A stretch of 37,470 bases of DNA from Mycobacterium sp. 1245111.1 (GCF_001673405.1 NZ_LZLV01000013.1:1-37470), one strand, 5' to 3'. Numbered from the stretch's first letter, positions 16,513-25,218 are shown. Program-made: numbers and translations. The notes: generated by a model not told the origin, from the sequence alone.

Positions 16513-16746
16513 GTGGACCACGAAAATCGCGCGCTCGCTGATTTGCTCGCCGCTCAAGCAGATCTGGAGCGTCTCACGGCGGAAGCCGGTGAAGCTCGGC
16601 AGCGGCGGCGGGACGCAGCGCGGCGGCTAATCGAATTGGGGCGAGGTACCTCCTGGATCGCACGCCAACTCGGGGTCACGGCCCAAGCGGTCGACGGGTT
16701 CGTGAAATACCAACAGCGCCAGCAAAAAAGGCGGGAGCTGCATTAG
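16513..16746 (+). CDS. Small coiled-coil / helix-turn-helix protein
   Basis: A 77-residue protein from a GTG start. The N-terminal half is a charged helix (ALADLLAAQADLERLTAEAG) likely to dimerise. The C-terminal half has a helix-turn-helix resembling a sigma-70 region 4-type or Hin-type fold (LIELGRGTSWIARQLGVTAQ). It is a good candidate for the regulator that binds the TTCAAG palindromes, one of which lies just upstream. The protein at 20417 has a similar helix plus helix-turn-helix layout, so the two may be related. Confidence 0.6.
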   Translation: MDHENRALADLLAAQADLERLTAEAGEARQRRRDAARRLIELGRGTSWIARQLGVTAQAVDGFVKYQQRQQKRRELH

Positions 16747-16809
16747 AGGTCGACGGCACTGGTAGCAGCGTGTCTTTGAAAATCCACGTCAAAGTCGAAC
16801 GCGTGTCTG

Positions 16810-16998
16810 TTGCGGAACCGGCCAGAAACCGAGCCGGCTACTTGCCGGGCCGAGCGCACCAGCGGCAGCGACATCCGCGAGATCGTACGTCGCGCCGTCC
16901 TGGCGGGCGACGACGGACACGTTAGTACCGCAACGTTTTTGGCAGAAGTGGGCAGCGGACGCTACCGGCCCACAGTTCCGGACGGGATGTACCTGTAG
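16810..16998 (+). CDS. Possible small hypothetical protein
   Basis: A 62-codon frame beginning TTG at 16810. The second half, GSDIREIVRRAVLAGDDGHV followed by a segment ending PDGMYL, has the look of a real small helical domain. The start is weak and no ribosome-binding site is clear. A competing frame covers the first part. It is listed because the interval 16747-17138 holds nothing else. Confidence 0.3.
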   Translation: MRNRPETEPATCRAERTSGSDIREIVRRAVLAGDDGHVSTATFLAEVGSGRYRPTVPDGMYL

Positions 16999-17138
16999 AT
17001 GAGCGCGCAGCGCAACGACATCCCCGACCCCCCAATGCGCGGAGAAAATGCTGGCAGGCCGCCGTCCAATCATAACGGTCTGGAACGCTGAACATCTTGG
17101 CTTCCTGACAGCGCCCTTAGGCATCTCCGGTCAAGGTG

Positions 17139-18950
17139 TCATCTATTTGTGTTGCAGACCCGGACGTCAAGTCCGAGCTGATGTAGTGCTTCGCGCACAG
17201 TTTTAGCTATTCCTGGCGATTGTTGTACAGCAACAACTCTGAGGGTTTCGGCTGCGACGAGTACGGTAACTGTGTCGAGTACTGTTTGTCGGGCTACTCG
17301 TTGGGATATGGGGTTTTCAGGGTCGTCGCGGTGATCGTCGAGGATGGCCGCGGCGTCGAGCCGGCTATCTCTGTTGGCGTGGGCGAATTCGAACAGCGCG
17401 CGATCAAGTGAGCGGAATTTCGACCAGCCAGCCATCGTGATCCATCGCCGTGCGATCGTCGAGGGTCTGGACTCCAACGTGCGGGCGACGTCGGGGTAGA
17501 GGCGCCACGTACGCAATCGAGCTGCTTGGTGCAGTGTGCATCGCAGTATGCCCATGGCGCGGTCGTCTTCTACGATCCAGAGCCAGTATCCGGCGAGCAG
17601 CGTCGAGGAGATCTGTGTGGCGGCGGTGGCGATCTCGGGTTGGGACTGGTTCCAGTGCGCGCACAACGCGGCGAACTCCGCGGTCAAGATGTACGGGGAC
17701 GCGGGGATGAGATGTTGGTGGATCTTGAGGCGCCCATTTGAGATTTCGCAGTCTTGGGATCGGGCGTTGTCGGCAGCCAGGAGCCGCGAGAACCGATGTG
17801 CGGAGAAGGTGAGTTCGGTCAGTTGCTGGGGTGTGCGGCGGTGAGCGTTGTCTGTGTCGGCAAGCGCGGTGTGGTAGTCGGTGTAGAGGGGCCCAAGTTC
17901 GGTGAGGGCGCCGATGGCGGCATATTCGCGGTCAACCAGCGATATAATCGCTGGCGGTAGGCGGGTTGGCGTGGGCTTGCTCAGGGGTACTGGTCTTTGC
18001 GAGGGGTGTTGGACGAGGCGTCGCTCGGGCAGTGGCGGCACCCTAGAGGTTACGCGCGTCGCGGCGCGGTCTTTTGAGAAAACGTACGTCGTTGCCGTGG
18101 CCAGTCGCATCTGAATCATGCACAGCACCAACGCATCCAAAAGAACTTGGGTCGGGCCGTTGGTGTCGGTCGCTGAGGGTTCGGCGTCGCGGTCTCGCGC
18201 AACCTGGCACTCCATCCGCTGATTGGCGTGTTGACCGTCGATGTGCTCGCGCAGTGTGTGGTACACGTGGGCAGGGCATAGGGTTCGTCCGTCGATGTGT
18301 ACATGCTCATGGTCGGTGCCAATGCCACCCGCCGTGCGTGGGGGGTCGTCGAGGTCATCGAACCGGTCAGCAAGCTCGACGTCAAAGGTATATCGGCCGA
18401 GCCTGTCCATGGCGCGCTGCGTCCATGCTCTGGCGATAAACGACTCGATCGGCTCGCGGCGACCCTGGACGACAGGGCCGGCCCGCGCCAGCAGTAGTGT
18501 CCATCGGCCAAGTTGTTGCCGCAAAATGATTGCTGCGCCAACGGTTTGGCCGGCTAGCATCAAGCGCAAAGCCGCGATGGTGCTTTCCAAACCCCAGGAC
18601 AGCTGCGTCGGCCACGGGCTCTCATGCGGCGGCGAATGTTGACTTAGCTGATGACCTTGGCGGATAAAGATCGCATCCAGTTGGCACACCGACAGCAACG
18701 GACCGAGGCACTGGCCCATCGAAAGTTGAGCAACGGCATCAAGATTATCGATCCGAGTCGAGTGACGACCGATGAGTGCGTCAATGAGTCGTGTGGGGCC
18801 GCTTGCAGCGACGCGCTCATACGCTTCGACGGTGGCCGGAACGTTGCGAGCGCGTCGTTGGGCCTTTAGCATCGCACGTTCTACCTGTTTGGGAGTCGAT
18901 TGCGATTGGCCGAGTCTGCGCTCGAGTTTGTGACGGCTTTTGCGTCCCAT
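17139..18950 (-). CDS. Large hypothetical protein (603 residues)
   Basis: I do not recognise this family. The start at ATG 18950 gives a very basic N-terminus (MGRKSRHKLERRLGQ) with AGGGCTG upstream. The rest is soluble, rich in Arg, Leu, Ala and Thr, and mostly helical in appearance. There are no signal peptide or membrane helices, no P-loop, and no obvious nuclease triad. A loop rich in His and Asp (GTDHEHVHIDGRTLCPAHVY, about residues 212-231) could bind metal. It is transcribed against its left neighbours, with about 800 bases of gene-poor DNA upstream. A defence, maintenance or cargo function would suit an island, but that is speculation. Confidence 0.65.
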   Translation of the reverse strand: MGRKSRHKLERRLGQSQSTPKQVERAMLKAQRRARNVPATVEAYERVAASGPTRLIDALIGRHSTRIDNLDAVAQLSMGQCLGPLLSVCQLDAIFIRQGHQLSQHSPPHESPWPTQLSWGLESTIAALRLMLAGQTVGAAIILRQQLGRWTLLLARAGPVVQGRREPIESFIARAWTQRAMDRLGRYTFDVELADRFDDLDDPPRTAGGIGTDHEHVHIDGRTLCPAHVYHTLREHIDGQHANQRMECQVARDRDAEPSATDTNGPTQVLLDALVLCMIQMRLATATTYVFSKDRAATRVTSRVPPLPERRLVQHPSQRPVPLSKPTPTRLPPAIISLVDREYAAIGALTELGPLYTDYHTALADTDNAHRRTPQQLTELTFSAHRFSRLLAADNARSQDCEISNGRLKIHQHLIPASPYILTAEFAALCAHWNQSQPEIATAATQISSTLLAGYWLWIVEDDRAMGILRCTLHQAARLRTWRLYPDVARTLESRPSTIARRWITMAGWSKFRSLDRALFEFAHANRDSRLDAAAILDDHRDDPENPISQRVARQTVLDTVTVLVAAETLRVVAVQQSPGIAKTVREALHQLGLDVRVCNTNR

Positions 18951-19748
18951 CGCTTTTCAGCCCTTCGTGTGACCGGTGAGAGGCTGCGTAATCGCATACC
19001 AGCGACCGCACCGCAGTCCCAAGCGTCGGCCACCCAGTGCTGGTGTGGCCTCGCGCTGTCGTTGCATGGCCGCAGCGTAAAAGACCCAGCAGACGGCCGT
19101 CTACCAATGCCCCGGAAATAACTCACGTGCGAATAATCGCTTCGGTCGCCGCTCAGCGTCGTGATCACCGGTCCCGTCGGCAACTGTTGGCCGTACGCTT
19201 GAGCGCGAGTATCCAGCGATCGGCATTGTTGTCGGGCCGCGTGAAAAGCAGCTACTGTCAATCAAGCTGGTGTTGATGCGGCGATCGTGACCATTGAGTT
19301 ATCAACTCGGCGCGGCAAGGGCGGGCCCGGTCAACAAGTGCACAGCGCGCTGCGACGCGCGATCGGTGGCAGCGCGCTCCATCGAGCGACTCGCACCGCC
19401 ATCACCACTTCTCGCAGAATCCGGCGCTCGTCTACAGGAGTTGTCGCAACTCGGCTTCGGACGTCGTAACCTCGCTCGCCGATGCGGGCGTCGCGGCTTC
19501 AACAAGCCACCAAACTCGCTGCGCGACAGGCGCACCCACTGCAACTCCGGCGCTGGGGCATGTCATTTTCGACAGTATGACATACGCCGCTTTGTTGACG
19601 GCGCGGCCGCATCGACGAACCGCGGCCGCGCTCGCGGACAAGGTCGCCGCGCGCCGCGAGGGTAGCAGGTTGGGAGACGCGCGCGGGCGCGCCCGCGCTG
19701 CGTTCCCGCGGTGCGCCGCGCCGCGGCCACGGGGCGGATTCCCGGTGA
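18951..19748. other. Gene-poor stretch in the island
   Basis: About 800 bases with no frame I can support. Open frames overlap on both strands without consistent codon bias, and short ones (for example 44 codons on the minus strand from 19566, starting MTCPSAGVAVGAP) lack support beyond a start codon. The promoter of the 603-residue gene should lie at 18951-19050. The stretch 19620-19740 is very GC-rich and repetitive in CGCG. Confidence 0.4.
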
Positions 19749-20162
19749 TTAGGTCAACAGCCCGGCGGCTCGAAGGGCCTTCAGCAGGCGCGCGGCGGCG
19801 CGCACGGTGGCAGCGTGCTCGCCGCGATGCAACGTGCCCAGGGTTGCGGCATCGGTCAGGTTGTCGAGGACCGCGCGGCACGCGTGCGGCGAGGTAAGGA
19901 CGATCGCGGCCGCCTGGGCCGGGTCTGGTGGCGGTGGAATCACCTCAACGATTCGGTCGCGATACTCCACACACCACACCGGCTTTTCGACCCGCTCCAC
20001 GACGCGCTCGACGCGCAGGCCGATCGCCCCTGAGCGAGCAGCCCGGCGCTCCTCGTAGGCGGCCCGGCGACACTTTTGCGAACACCACAACCGTCGACGC
20101 CCCCTACCTTCGGGAGCGGGCAGCTGCCCACGGCAGCGCGGGCAGACAGACCCTTCGGACAT
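19749..20162 (-). CDS. Zinc-ribbon-like plasmid-type protein
   Basis: A 137-residue protein with an N-terminal four-cysteine finger, CPRC then CSQKC (Cys8, Cys11, Cys27, Cys31), followed by a basic helix RRAAYEERRAAR. Similar short actinobacterial proteins with a CxxC...CSxxCR pattern occur on plasmids and integrated elements. A valine/arginine-rich strand segment (LRVERVVERVEKPVW) follows, and the C-terminal helical part ends LLKALRAAGLLT. It is probably nucleic-acid binding. It diverges from the gene at 20417 across a 254-base gap that contains a near-palindrome. Confidence 0.6.
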   Translation of the reverse strand: MSEGSVCPRCRGQLPAPEGRGRRRLWCSQKCRRAAYEERRAARSGAIGLRVERVVERVEKPVWCVEYRDRIVEVIPPPPDPAQAAAIVLTSPHACRAVLDNLTDAATLGTLHRGEHAATVRAAARLLKALRAAGLLT

Positions 20163-20177
20163 GATGACACGCTACCG

Positions 20178-20198
20178 CATTTTCGTACGGACGAAATG
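20178..20198. promoter_or_regulatory. Near-palindrome between divergent island genes
   Basis: CATTTTCGTACGGACGAAATG is a nearly symmetrical site 16 bases upstream of the minus-strand zinc-ribbon gene. It could be an operator controlling that gene, or both divergent genes. Confidence 0.4.
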
Positions 20199-20416
20199 GT
20201 GTTATCGACCCGTGACCTTAATGCAAGAGGTGTGTGGTTCGTGGGGTGCTCGAAAACGGTTGGTGGCAGTGCGCTCTGGTGAGCGGTGTACTGATGCGAA
20301 GCGGGTTATGTTGTGGGAGTGGGTTACTGGGATACGGGCGGTGTGGACAAATGGGGACACGGTGATGTTGTGGGTGATGGTAGAGACGCGGGTCGACCGC
20401 GCCGTATGGTGCGGCC

Positions 20417-20911
20417 ATGGCGAATATCAACTCCAAAAACGCGGCGCGCAAAAAGGTTCGGGAAGCGCAGGCTCGGGCGAACGAGGCCCGGTTGCAGCGT
20501 GAGTGGGAAAACGTTGATGATGCGGCGTCGCTTCTGGTCGAGCTGGGCCGGCTGGCGGCGGTCGGCGAGTGGCAGCGGGGCCGAGTCGCCGAGATTCGCG
20601 CAGAAGGTGAGCGGCGGCGACACGAGCACCGCCAGGAGGGCGCAGCGGCGGTGACACGAATGGTGGATCGTGGGGAAACGCTGGCCGCGATCGCCGAGCT
20701 GGCCGGCGTCATAGTGAGCGAGGTCCGAGCGGTGCTGAAAACAGCGGGCGCACAACCTGTCGCGCCGCCAGATGCACTCGGTGTGCCTAGCGCCGCGAGC
20801 GACGCGCCTGACAGCGCGCACGAGGGTGCGGTGGCCGCGGCGCTAGGCACACCGGCGTCGGCGAACACAGCGGGCGGGTACTCGTCAAGCATTGCGTCCA
20901 ACGCTTCCTAG
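20417..20911 (+). CDS. Plasmid-type coiled-coil / helix-turn-helix protein
   Basis: A 164-residue protein starting MANINSKNAARKKVREAQAR, strongly basic and coiled-coil-like up to about residue 80. A helix-turn-helix-like segment (ETLAAIAELAGVIVSEVRAV, about 89-108) follows, then a disordered Pro/Ala/Ser tail. From memory, similar proteins are frequent on mycobacterial plasmids and island ends. The function is unknown but DNA binding is likely. Its stop at 20909-20911 coincides with the point where the nitrate-reductase remnant on the other strand loses homology, so it may be the last gene of the island. Confidence 0.65.
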   Translation: MANINSKNAARKKVREAQARANEARLQREWENVDDAASLLVELGRLAAVGEWQRGRVAEIRAEGERRRHEHRQEGAAAVTRMVDRGETLAAIAELAGVIVSEVRAVLKTAGAQPVAPPDALGVPSAASDAPDSAHEGAVAAALGTPASANTAGGYSSSIASNAS

Positions 20912-21200
20912 CCCTCGGTGTAGGCGATGATGAACTCGGCGTCGATGCCGCTGGCGTCGCGCACACCAGCCGCAGCAGCCCGTCGAGCAGCGCCAAATCG
21001 GTACCCGGCCGGACCGGCAGATGCAAGATCCGCCTTAGCGGCCGTGGCCGTGCGCCGAGGGTCAACCACCACGAGCTTGGCGACGTCACGAACGCGATCC
21101 ATCATGCGCAGGAACAGGATAGGGGGACAGTCCGCCATGTTGGCGCCGATCACCACGAACAGGTCGGCGCCGTCGAGATCGTCCATGCCCGATCGGATCA
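20912..21200 (-). pseudogene. Molybdopterin nitrate-reductase-like remnant
   Basis: On the minus strand a stretch reads DGADLFVVIGANMADCPPIL, then FLRMMDRVRDVAKLVVVDPR and RTATAAKADL, which is the molybdopterin-binding region of assimilatory nitrate reductases and relatives. The next family segment, HLPVRPGTDLALLDGLLRLV, lies in another frame. The original frame returns for RDASGIDAEFIIAYTEG, so two compensating frameshifts occurred at about 21027 and 20973. Homology ends abruptly at about 20912. About 90 residues remain of an enzyme of 700 or more, with no N-terminal iron-sulfur motif and no downstream domains. It looks like a chromosomal gene destroyed at the island edge. Confidence 0.7.
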
Positions 21201-21404
21201 TGGCGGACATAGCGCAGGTGCTCGGACAGTTCCTCATCCAGGGCGGTTTCGATTGCGACAGTCCCCAAATCCCGACAGACACCTTCGGAAGGTTGAACAC
21301 CTGCCGCACCTCGGCGGCGATCTGGTCGGATGCTGTTATTGGTCGCGACCAGATGGTCACGCGCGGCCGTCGGCAGGCGCTACTCGCGGTCGGTGGTTGG
21401 GTGG

Positions 21405-22874
21405 TCAGGTGTTGTTGAGCAGCGCCATGAATCCGTAATCCATGTGTAGCTGCTGGTGACAGTGGAACAGGGATAGGCCGGGTTGGTCGGCGAGGAAGTC
21501 GATGTCCATGGTTTGGTAGCCGCCGAGCATGGCGACGTCTTTGTGTATTCCGGCGGTTGGGGTGCCGGCTATTTGAGTGATTTCGAAGGTGTGCCGGTGT
21601 AGGTGGATGGGGTGAATGTCGTCGGTGGCATTGCGCAATCGCAGCCGGTAGCGCTTGCCGTTCTGAATCTTGAAGACGGGCTGTTTGGTGTCCATGGAGA
21701 ACGGGGTGCCGTTGATGGTCCAGATGTTGAAGCCCTGCTCGGCGGCGTTACGCTTTTCGATCAGCATGTCGATGGTCTGGTCCGGCGGCGCCGCGGGGGC
21801 GGGGTGGGCTGCGGTGAAGAGTCGGTAGTCCCATTTGAACGGCGGGGGTGGTGCCCATTGCGGATCGCCGCCACGCCCGGCGTATTCGACGACGATACCC
21901 ATGCCATTGTTGCGGTCGTCGTCGGACAGATCGCCGAGAATCCACACGCCTGGGTTGGTCATCGTCACGATAGCTGAAATACGTTCGGCCGCACCGAGCC
22001 ACAGCACCGGCACGGTGGCGGGGTTGGGTACTGGATTGCCGTCGAGTGCAATGACGGTGAAGGTGTGTCCAGGCAGGGCTAGGCTGCGGTTCTCGGTGGC
22101 GCTGGCGTTGAGGACATGCAGCAGCACGCGTTGCCCGGGCTGGACGCGGATAGGTTCGCCGTGGCCGAGCATGCGCCCGTTGATCGCAAACGCGTCGTAG
22201 CCGACCTCGTAACCGTGCGGCTTGCCCTGGGCCAGAGACGCTGCCATGGCGGATTCGCCTTTAGCTTTGAGCCGGGGGTCTTGGTCGCCGGCGAGGAAAT
22301 CGGCGGCCATATCGCCAGTGGTGCTGAAGCTGGGCTCAAACTCCTTGAGGGTCAAGAAGATTTCCTGGTCATAGGTGCCGGGGTTGAGTTTGGGCTCGAT
22401 ATAGACAGGGCCGACCTGTCCGTTGTACTGGCCCTGTGTGAGGTCGGAGCCTGGGGTGAGGTGAGTGTGGTAGAAGCGGAAGCCTGCCGGCCCGGGGGTG
22501 AAGGAGATGCGTCGCATCCCGTGAGCGGGGATAAACGGGGTTCCCTCCTCAGCGGATCCATCGACGTCGACTGGCACGCGTTGACCGTGCCAGTGCACCT
22601 GCTCGGGGGTATCGGTGTCGTTGTATATATCGACCCAGGTGGTTTTGCCTTCGGTGAAGCGCAGCAGCGGCCCGGGAAATTGGCCGTTGTAAACCGTGGT
22701 GGAGATCACCCGGTCCGGGGCCAGCTCGACGGTGCCGGTGCCGATGCGCACCGTGTAATCCGTTTTGCCGCCCGGCGGCGACGGGTGCGAGGCCCCCGAA
22801 CACCCCGCCCCGACGCCGACGGTAATCGCCGTCAGCCCGCTGTATTTGAGGAAGTCACGTCGATCCAACAACAT
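21405..22874 (-). CDS. Tat-exported multicopper oxidase
   Basis: A 489-residue three-domain multicopper oxidase, related to copper-resistance or laccase-like enzymes such as mycobacterial MmcO. The N-terminus has a twin-arginine signal (LDRRDFLKYSG, Arg5-Arg6) and a cysteine at position 25 in VGAGC that might be lipidated. Copper motifs are complete: HWHG at 94-97, HTHL at 136-139, HPIHLHRH near the C-terminus, and HCHQQLH at 471-477. The axial position after the last motif is Phe482 rather than Met. It oxidises metal ions or phenolics outside the membrane with reduction of oxygen to water. The ATG at 22874 has GGAGG upstream. It is last in an operon-like run after the ArsR-ArsC gene. Confidence 0.9.
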   Translation of the reverse strand: MLLDRRDFLKYSGLTAITVGVGAGCSGASHPSPPGGKTDYTVRIGTGTVELAPDRVISTTVYNGQFPGPLLRFTEGKTTWVDIYNDTDTPEQVHWHGQRVPVDVDGSAEEGTPFIPAHGMRRISFTPGPAGFRFYHTHLTPGSDLTQGQYNGQVGPVYIEPKLNPGTYDQEIFLTLKEFEPSFSTTGDMAADFLAGDQDPRLKAKGESAMAASLAQGKPHGYEVGYDAFAINGRMLGHGEPIRVQPGQRVLLHVLNASATENRSLALPGHTFTVIALDGNPVPNPATVPVLWLGAAERISAIVTMTNPGVWILGDLSDDDRNNGMGIVVEYAGRGGDPQWAPPPPFKWDYRLFTAAHPAPAAPPDQTIDMLIEKRNAAEQGFNIWTINGTPFSMDTKQPVFKIQNGKRYRLRLRNATDDIHPIHLHRHTFEITQIAGTPTAGIHKDVAMLGGYQTMDIDFLADQPGLSLFHCHQQLHMDYGFMALLNNT

Positions 22875-22881
22875 GGCGGAA

Positions 22882-23004
22882 TTACCTCCGTGGTCTAATG
22901 ATGGGCTCGGACAGCAGCCGCGACCGCCCACGCGGCGCGGCGGCAGCCTTGGGGCTGGTGCCGCGACTGGCGACATGGACTCGCTCGGTTGAGGCGATCG
23001 CCAT
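22882..23004 (-). CDS. Small ORF between ArsR-ArsC and multicopper oxidase
   Basis: A 40-codon frame (MAIASTERVHVASRGTSPKA to the end LSEPIIRPRR) with a good AGGAG site eight bases before ATG 23004. It lies between the ArsR-ArsC stop (23016) and the oxidase start (22874), seven bases before the latter. The product is basic and lacks Cys or a signal peptide. Its role may be a coupling or leader function. Support comes only from the ribosome-binding site and the tight spacing. Confidence 0.4.
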   Translation of the reverse strand: MAIASTERVHVASRGTSPKAAAAPRGRSRLLSEPIIRPRR

Positions 23005-23015
23005 GATCATCGCTC

Positions 23016-23765
23016 CTAACGGTGGTGGGCGAGGCTGGGCAGCAGAAAATCGATGCGGGTGTTCAGTTCGTTTGCCACTGAACGGAATACGGAAAGGTTG
23101 GCGTGGTCGGCGGCTGCGCCCGGGTCGGGCAGGCTCCAATGAATCGCCAACGCCGATCCGTGCTCGCGGGGATATTCACGGACCTTGTCGCACAACGTGA
23201 TTACATAATCGAACGACCGCCCCGCTATCGCGGTCAGCGCTTGCGGGTGCCGGTGGCTGAGATCCAGGCCGTAGTCCTCACTCATGACCCGCACCGCGTT
23301 GGGATGCAGGCGTGGCTTGGGATGGCTGCCCGCGCTGGCTACCCGCACGCGGCCGCGGCTACGGTGGCGTAGCAGCGCCTCGGCCATCGGTGAGCGCGCA
23401 CTGTTGCCGGTGCACAAAAACAATACCGACGCGCCGACGGTTGCGCGAATAGTCGTGTCGGCGGAAGGCCTCAGTGCGGGATGCAGCGCCACGGCGGACT
23501 CCCTGAACGCGGCTGCGCACCGAGCCAGGTTGAGGTGGTAGTAGCTGTCGCGTCCATCGAAGCTGCTGCGCCTCGCCTGGACCAGCCCCGCGGTGCGGAG
23601 CAAACCCAGGTGGTAGGAGATCAGGTTCTGTGGTTCGTCGACAGCGACGGCCAACTCCTTCACCCGTCGATCACTACCGGCCAGCTCACGCAGCAGCGCC
23701 CACCGCAGCGGATGGGCGGCCATTCGCATCAACAGCGGAACCTCAGCCGGATCGGTGCTCGCCAC
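23016..23765 (-). CDS. ArsR-family repressor fused to arsenate reductase/LMW phosphatase domain
   Basis: A 249-residue fusion. Residues about 8-90 form an ArsR-type winged helix (MRMAAHPLRWALLRELAG, then EPQNLISYHLGLLRTAGLVQ). Residues about 112-246 form a low-molecular-weight phosphatase/arsenate reductase domain with the P-loop C118-TGNSA-R124-S, a second cysteine C192 (ITLCDKVREY) and the DP loop WSLPDPGA. The usual arsenic-sensing CVC of ArsR helix 3 is absent, so sensing must use other residues or the fused enzyme. A textbook ArsR operator lies 14 bases upstream, and the permease gene diverges from it. A third cysteine, C83, lies at the end of the DNA-binding domain. Confidence 0.88.
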   Translation of the reverse strand: MASTDPAEVPLLMRMAAHPLRWALLRELAGSDRRVKELAVAVDEPQNLISYHLGLLRTAGLVQARRSSFDGRDSYYHLNLARCAAAFRESAVALHPALRPSADTTIRATVGASVLFLCTGNSARSPMAEALLRHRSRGRVRVASAGSHPKPRLHPNAVRVMSEDYGLDLSHRHPQALTAIAGRSFDYVITLCDKVREYPREHGSALAIHWSLPDPGAAADHANLSVFRSVANELNTRIDFLLPSLAHHR

Positions 23766-23778
23766 CCGACGAGATTAC

Positions 23779-23794
23779 ATCAAATTGGTTTGAT
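23779..23794. promoter_or_regulatory. ArsR-type operator ATCAA-N6-TTGAT
   Basis: A perfect inverted repeat ATCAA-ATTGGT-TTGAT lies between the divergent ArsR-ArsC and permease genes. It matches the consensus recognised by many ArsR-family repressors, suggesting repression of both transcripts until the inducer is present. Confidence 0.75.
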
Positions 23795-23857
23795 AGGTTA
23801 TCGCGTAGCGGTGTCTAACTCGTGCCCTGCGGTCTGCGAACCTCGAGGAGAGATGAC

Positions 23858-25159
23858 ATGTCCGACAACGCGCTCGCCGGCTCGTCGGGCACCCCTGCGT
23901 CCGGTGAGTTGCGGCGCCGACTGGGCGTCTTCGACGCGGTGTTGATCGGGCTCGGCTCGATGATCGGCGCCGGGATCTTCGCCGCACTCGGTCCGGCCGC
24001 GCGCGCCGCCGGCTCGGGATTGCTGATCGGGCTGGCGGTCGCGGCCCTGGTGGCCTACTGCAACGCGACCTCCTCAGCCCGGCTGGCCGCGCTGTATCCG
24101 GCTTCTGGCGGTACTTACGTGTATGGCCGCAAACGGTTAGGGGATTTCTGGGGGTACCTGGCCGGATGGGGGTTCGTGGTCGGCAAGACCGCGTCCTGTG
24201 CGGCGATGGCGCTGACGGTGGGCTCGTATGTGTGGCCGGCGCAGGCGCATGGGGTCGCGGTGGCCGCGGTGGTCGCGCTGACCACGGTGAACTACTTCGG
24301 GGTGGAGAAGTCGGCCTGGCTGACCCGACTGATCGTGGCGTTGGTGCTTTCGGTGCTGGCCGCAGTGGTGGTCGCAGCGCTGACCTCCGGAACTGGCGCC
24401 TTCGACCAGCTTGACGTCGGTGCCGACGCCACTTTCGGCGGAGTGTTGCAGGCGGCCGGGCTGTTGTTTTTCGCCTTTGCTGGCTATGCGCGCGTTGCCA
24501 CCCTGGGTGAAGAGGTGCGAGACCCGGCCCGCACCATCCCGCGGGCGATTCCGCTGGCGCTGGCCATCACCCTGGTGATCTATGCGATCGTGGCCGTGGT
24601 CGCACTGGAGGTGCTGGGGCCAGGTCGCCTCGCTCAGGCGGCCGCCCCCCTGGCCGATACCGTGAAGGTCGCCGGGGTGCGATGGCTGGTGCCCGTGGTG
24701 CAGGTCGGCGCCGCGGTCGCCGCGGTCGGCTCGTTGCTGGCACTGCTGCTCGGAGTGTCTCGCACCACCCTGGCGATGGCGCGTGATCGTCACCTTCCCC
24801 ACCAGTTAGCGGCGGTGCATGAACAGTTCAAGGTGCCACATCGCGCTGAGCTGCTGATCGGTATCACGGTGGCGGTCTTGGCCGCCACCGTCGATGTGCG
24901 TGGGGCCATCGGCTTTTCGTCTTTCGCCGTGCTGATCTATTACGCCGTCGCCAATGCCTCCGCGTTCACCCTGCGTCGTGAGGAGGGGCGCCCGGCGCGC
25001 TTGATCTCGGTAGGCGGCGTGATCGGCTGCGTGGTGTTGGCGTTTGCGCTGCCGATGAGGTCGGTGATTGCCGGTGCCGCAATCCTCGTTCTGGGCATCG
25101 CCGTCTACGGGCTACGACGCGTCGTCGCCGCGCACCGCAACTCCCAGACATCGCGTTGA
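23858..25159 (+). CDS. APC-family permease
   Basis: A 433-residue integral membrane transporter of the amino acid-polyamine-organocation superfamily, with about 12 hydrophobic helices. The first helix carries the family signature GLGSMIGAGIFAALGPAARA, and the helix containing FFAFAGYARVATLGEEVRDP is the conserved helix-6/loop segment. The start is the ATG at 23858 (MSDNALAGSSG) with GAGGAGAG upstream, rather than an in-frame start 36 bases before it. It diverges from the ArsR-ArsC gene with the ArsR operator between them, so it is probably the transporter controlled by that repressor. The substrate is not evident; amino acids are typical, but an arsenical or related compound is suggested by context. 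Confidence 0.85.
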   Translation: MSDNALAGSSGTPASGELRRRLGVFDAVLIGLGSMIGAGIFAALGPAARAAGSGLLIGLAVAALVAYCNATSSARLAALYPASGGTYVYGRKRLGDFWGYLAGWGFVVGKTASCAAMALTVGSYVWPAQAHGVAVAAVVALTTVNYFGVEKSAWLTRLIVALVLSVLAAVVVAALTSGTGAFDQLDVGADATFGGVLQAAGLLFFAFAGYARVATLGEEVRDPARTIPRAIPLALAITLVIYAIVAVVALEVLGPGRLAQAAAPLADTVKVAGVRWLVPVVQVGAAVAAVGSLLALLLGVSRTTLAMARDRHLPHQLAAVHEQFKVPHRAELLIGITVAVLAATVDVRGAIGFSSFAVLIYYAVANASAFTLRREEGRPARLISVGGVIGCVVLAFALPMRSVIAGAAILVLGIAVYGLRRVVAAHRNSQTSR

Positions 25160-25218
25160 GGCAGGGTTCACAACGTAACCGAGACGAATTGGCCTATCCC
25201 AGAAAGGAATGCGGCGCC

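Noticed and set aside
19294..19881. Several overlapping frames on both strands in the GC-rich gap
   Set aside because: None has a ribosome-binding site or family resemblance; likely chance frames in high-GC DNA.
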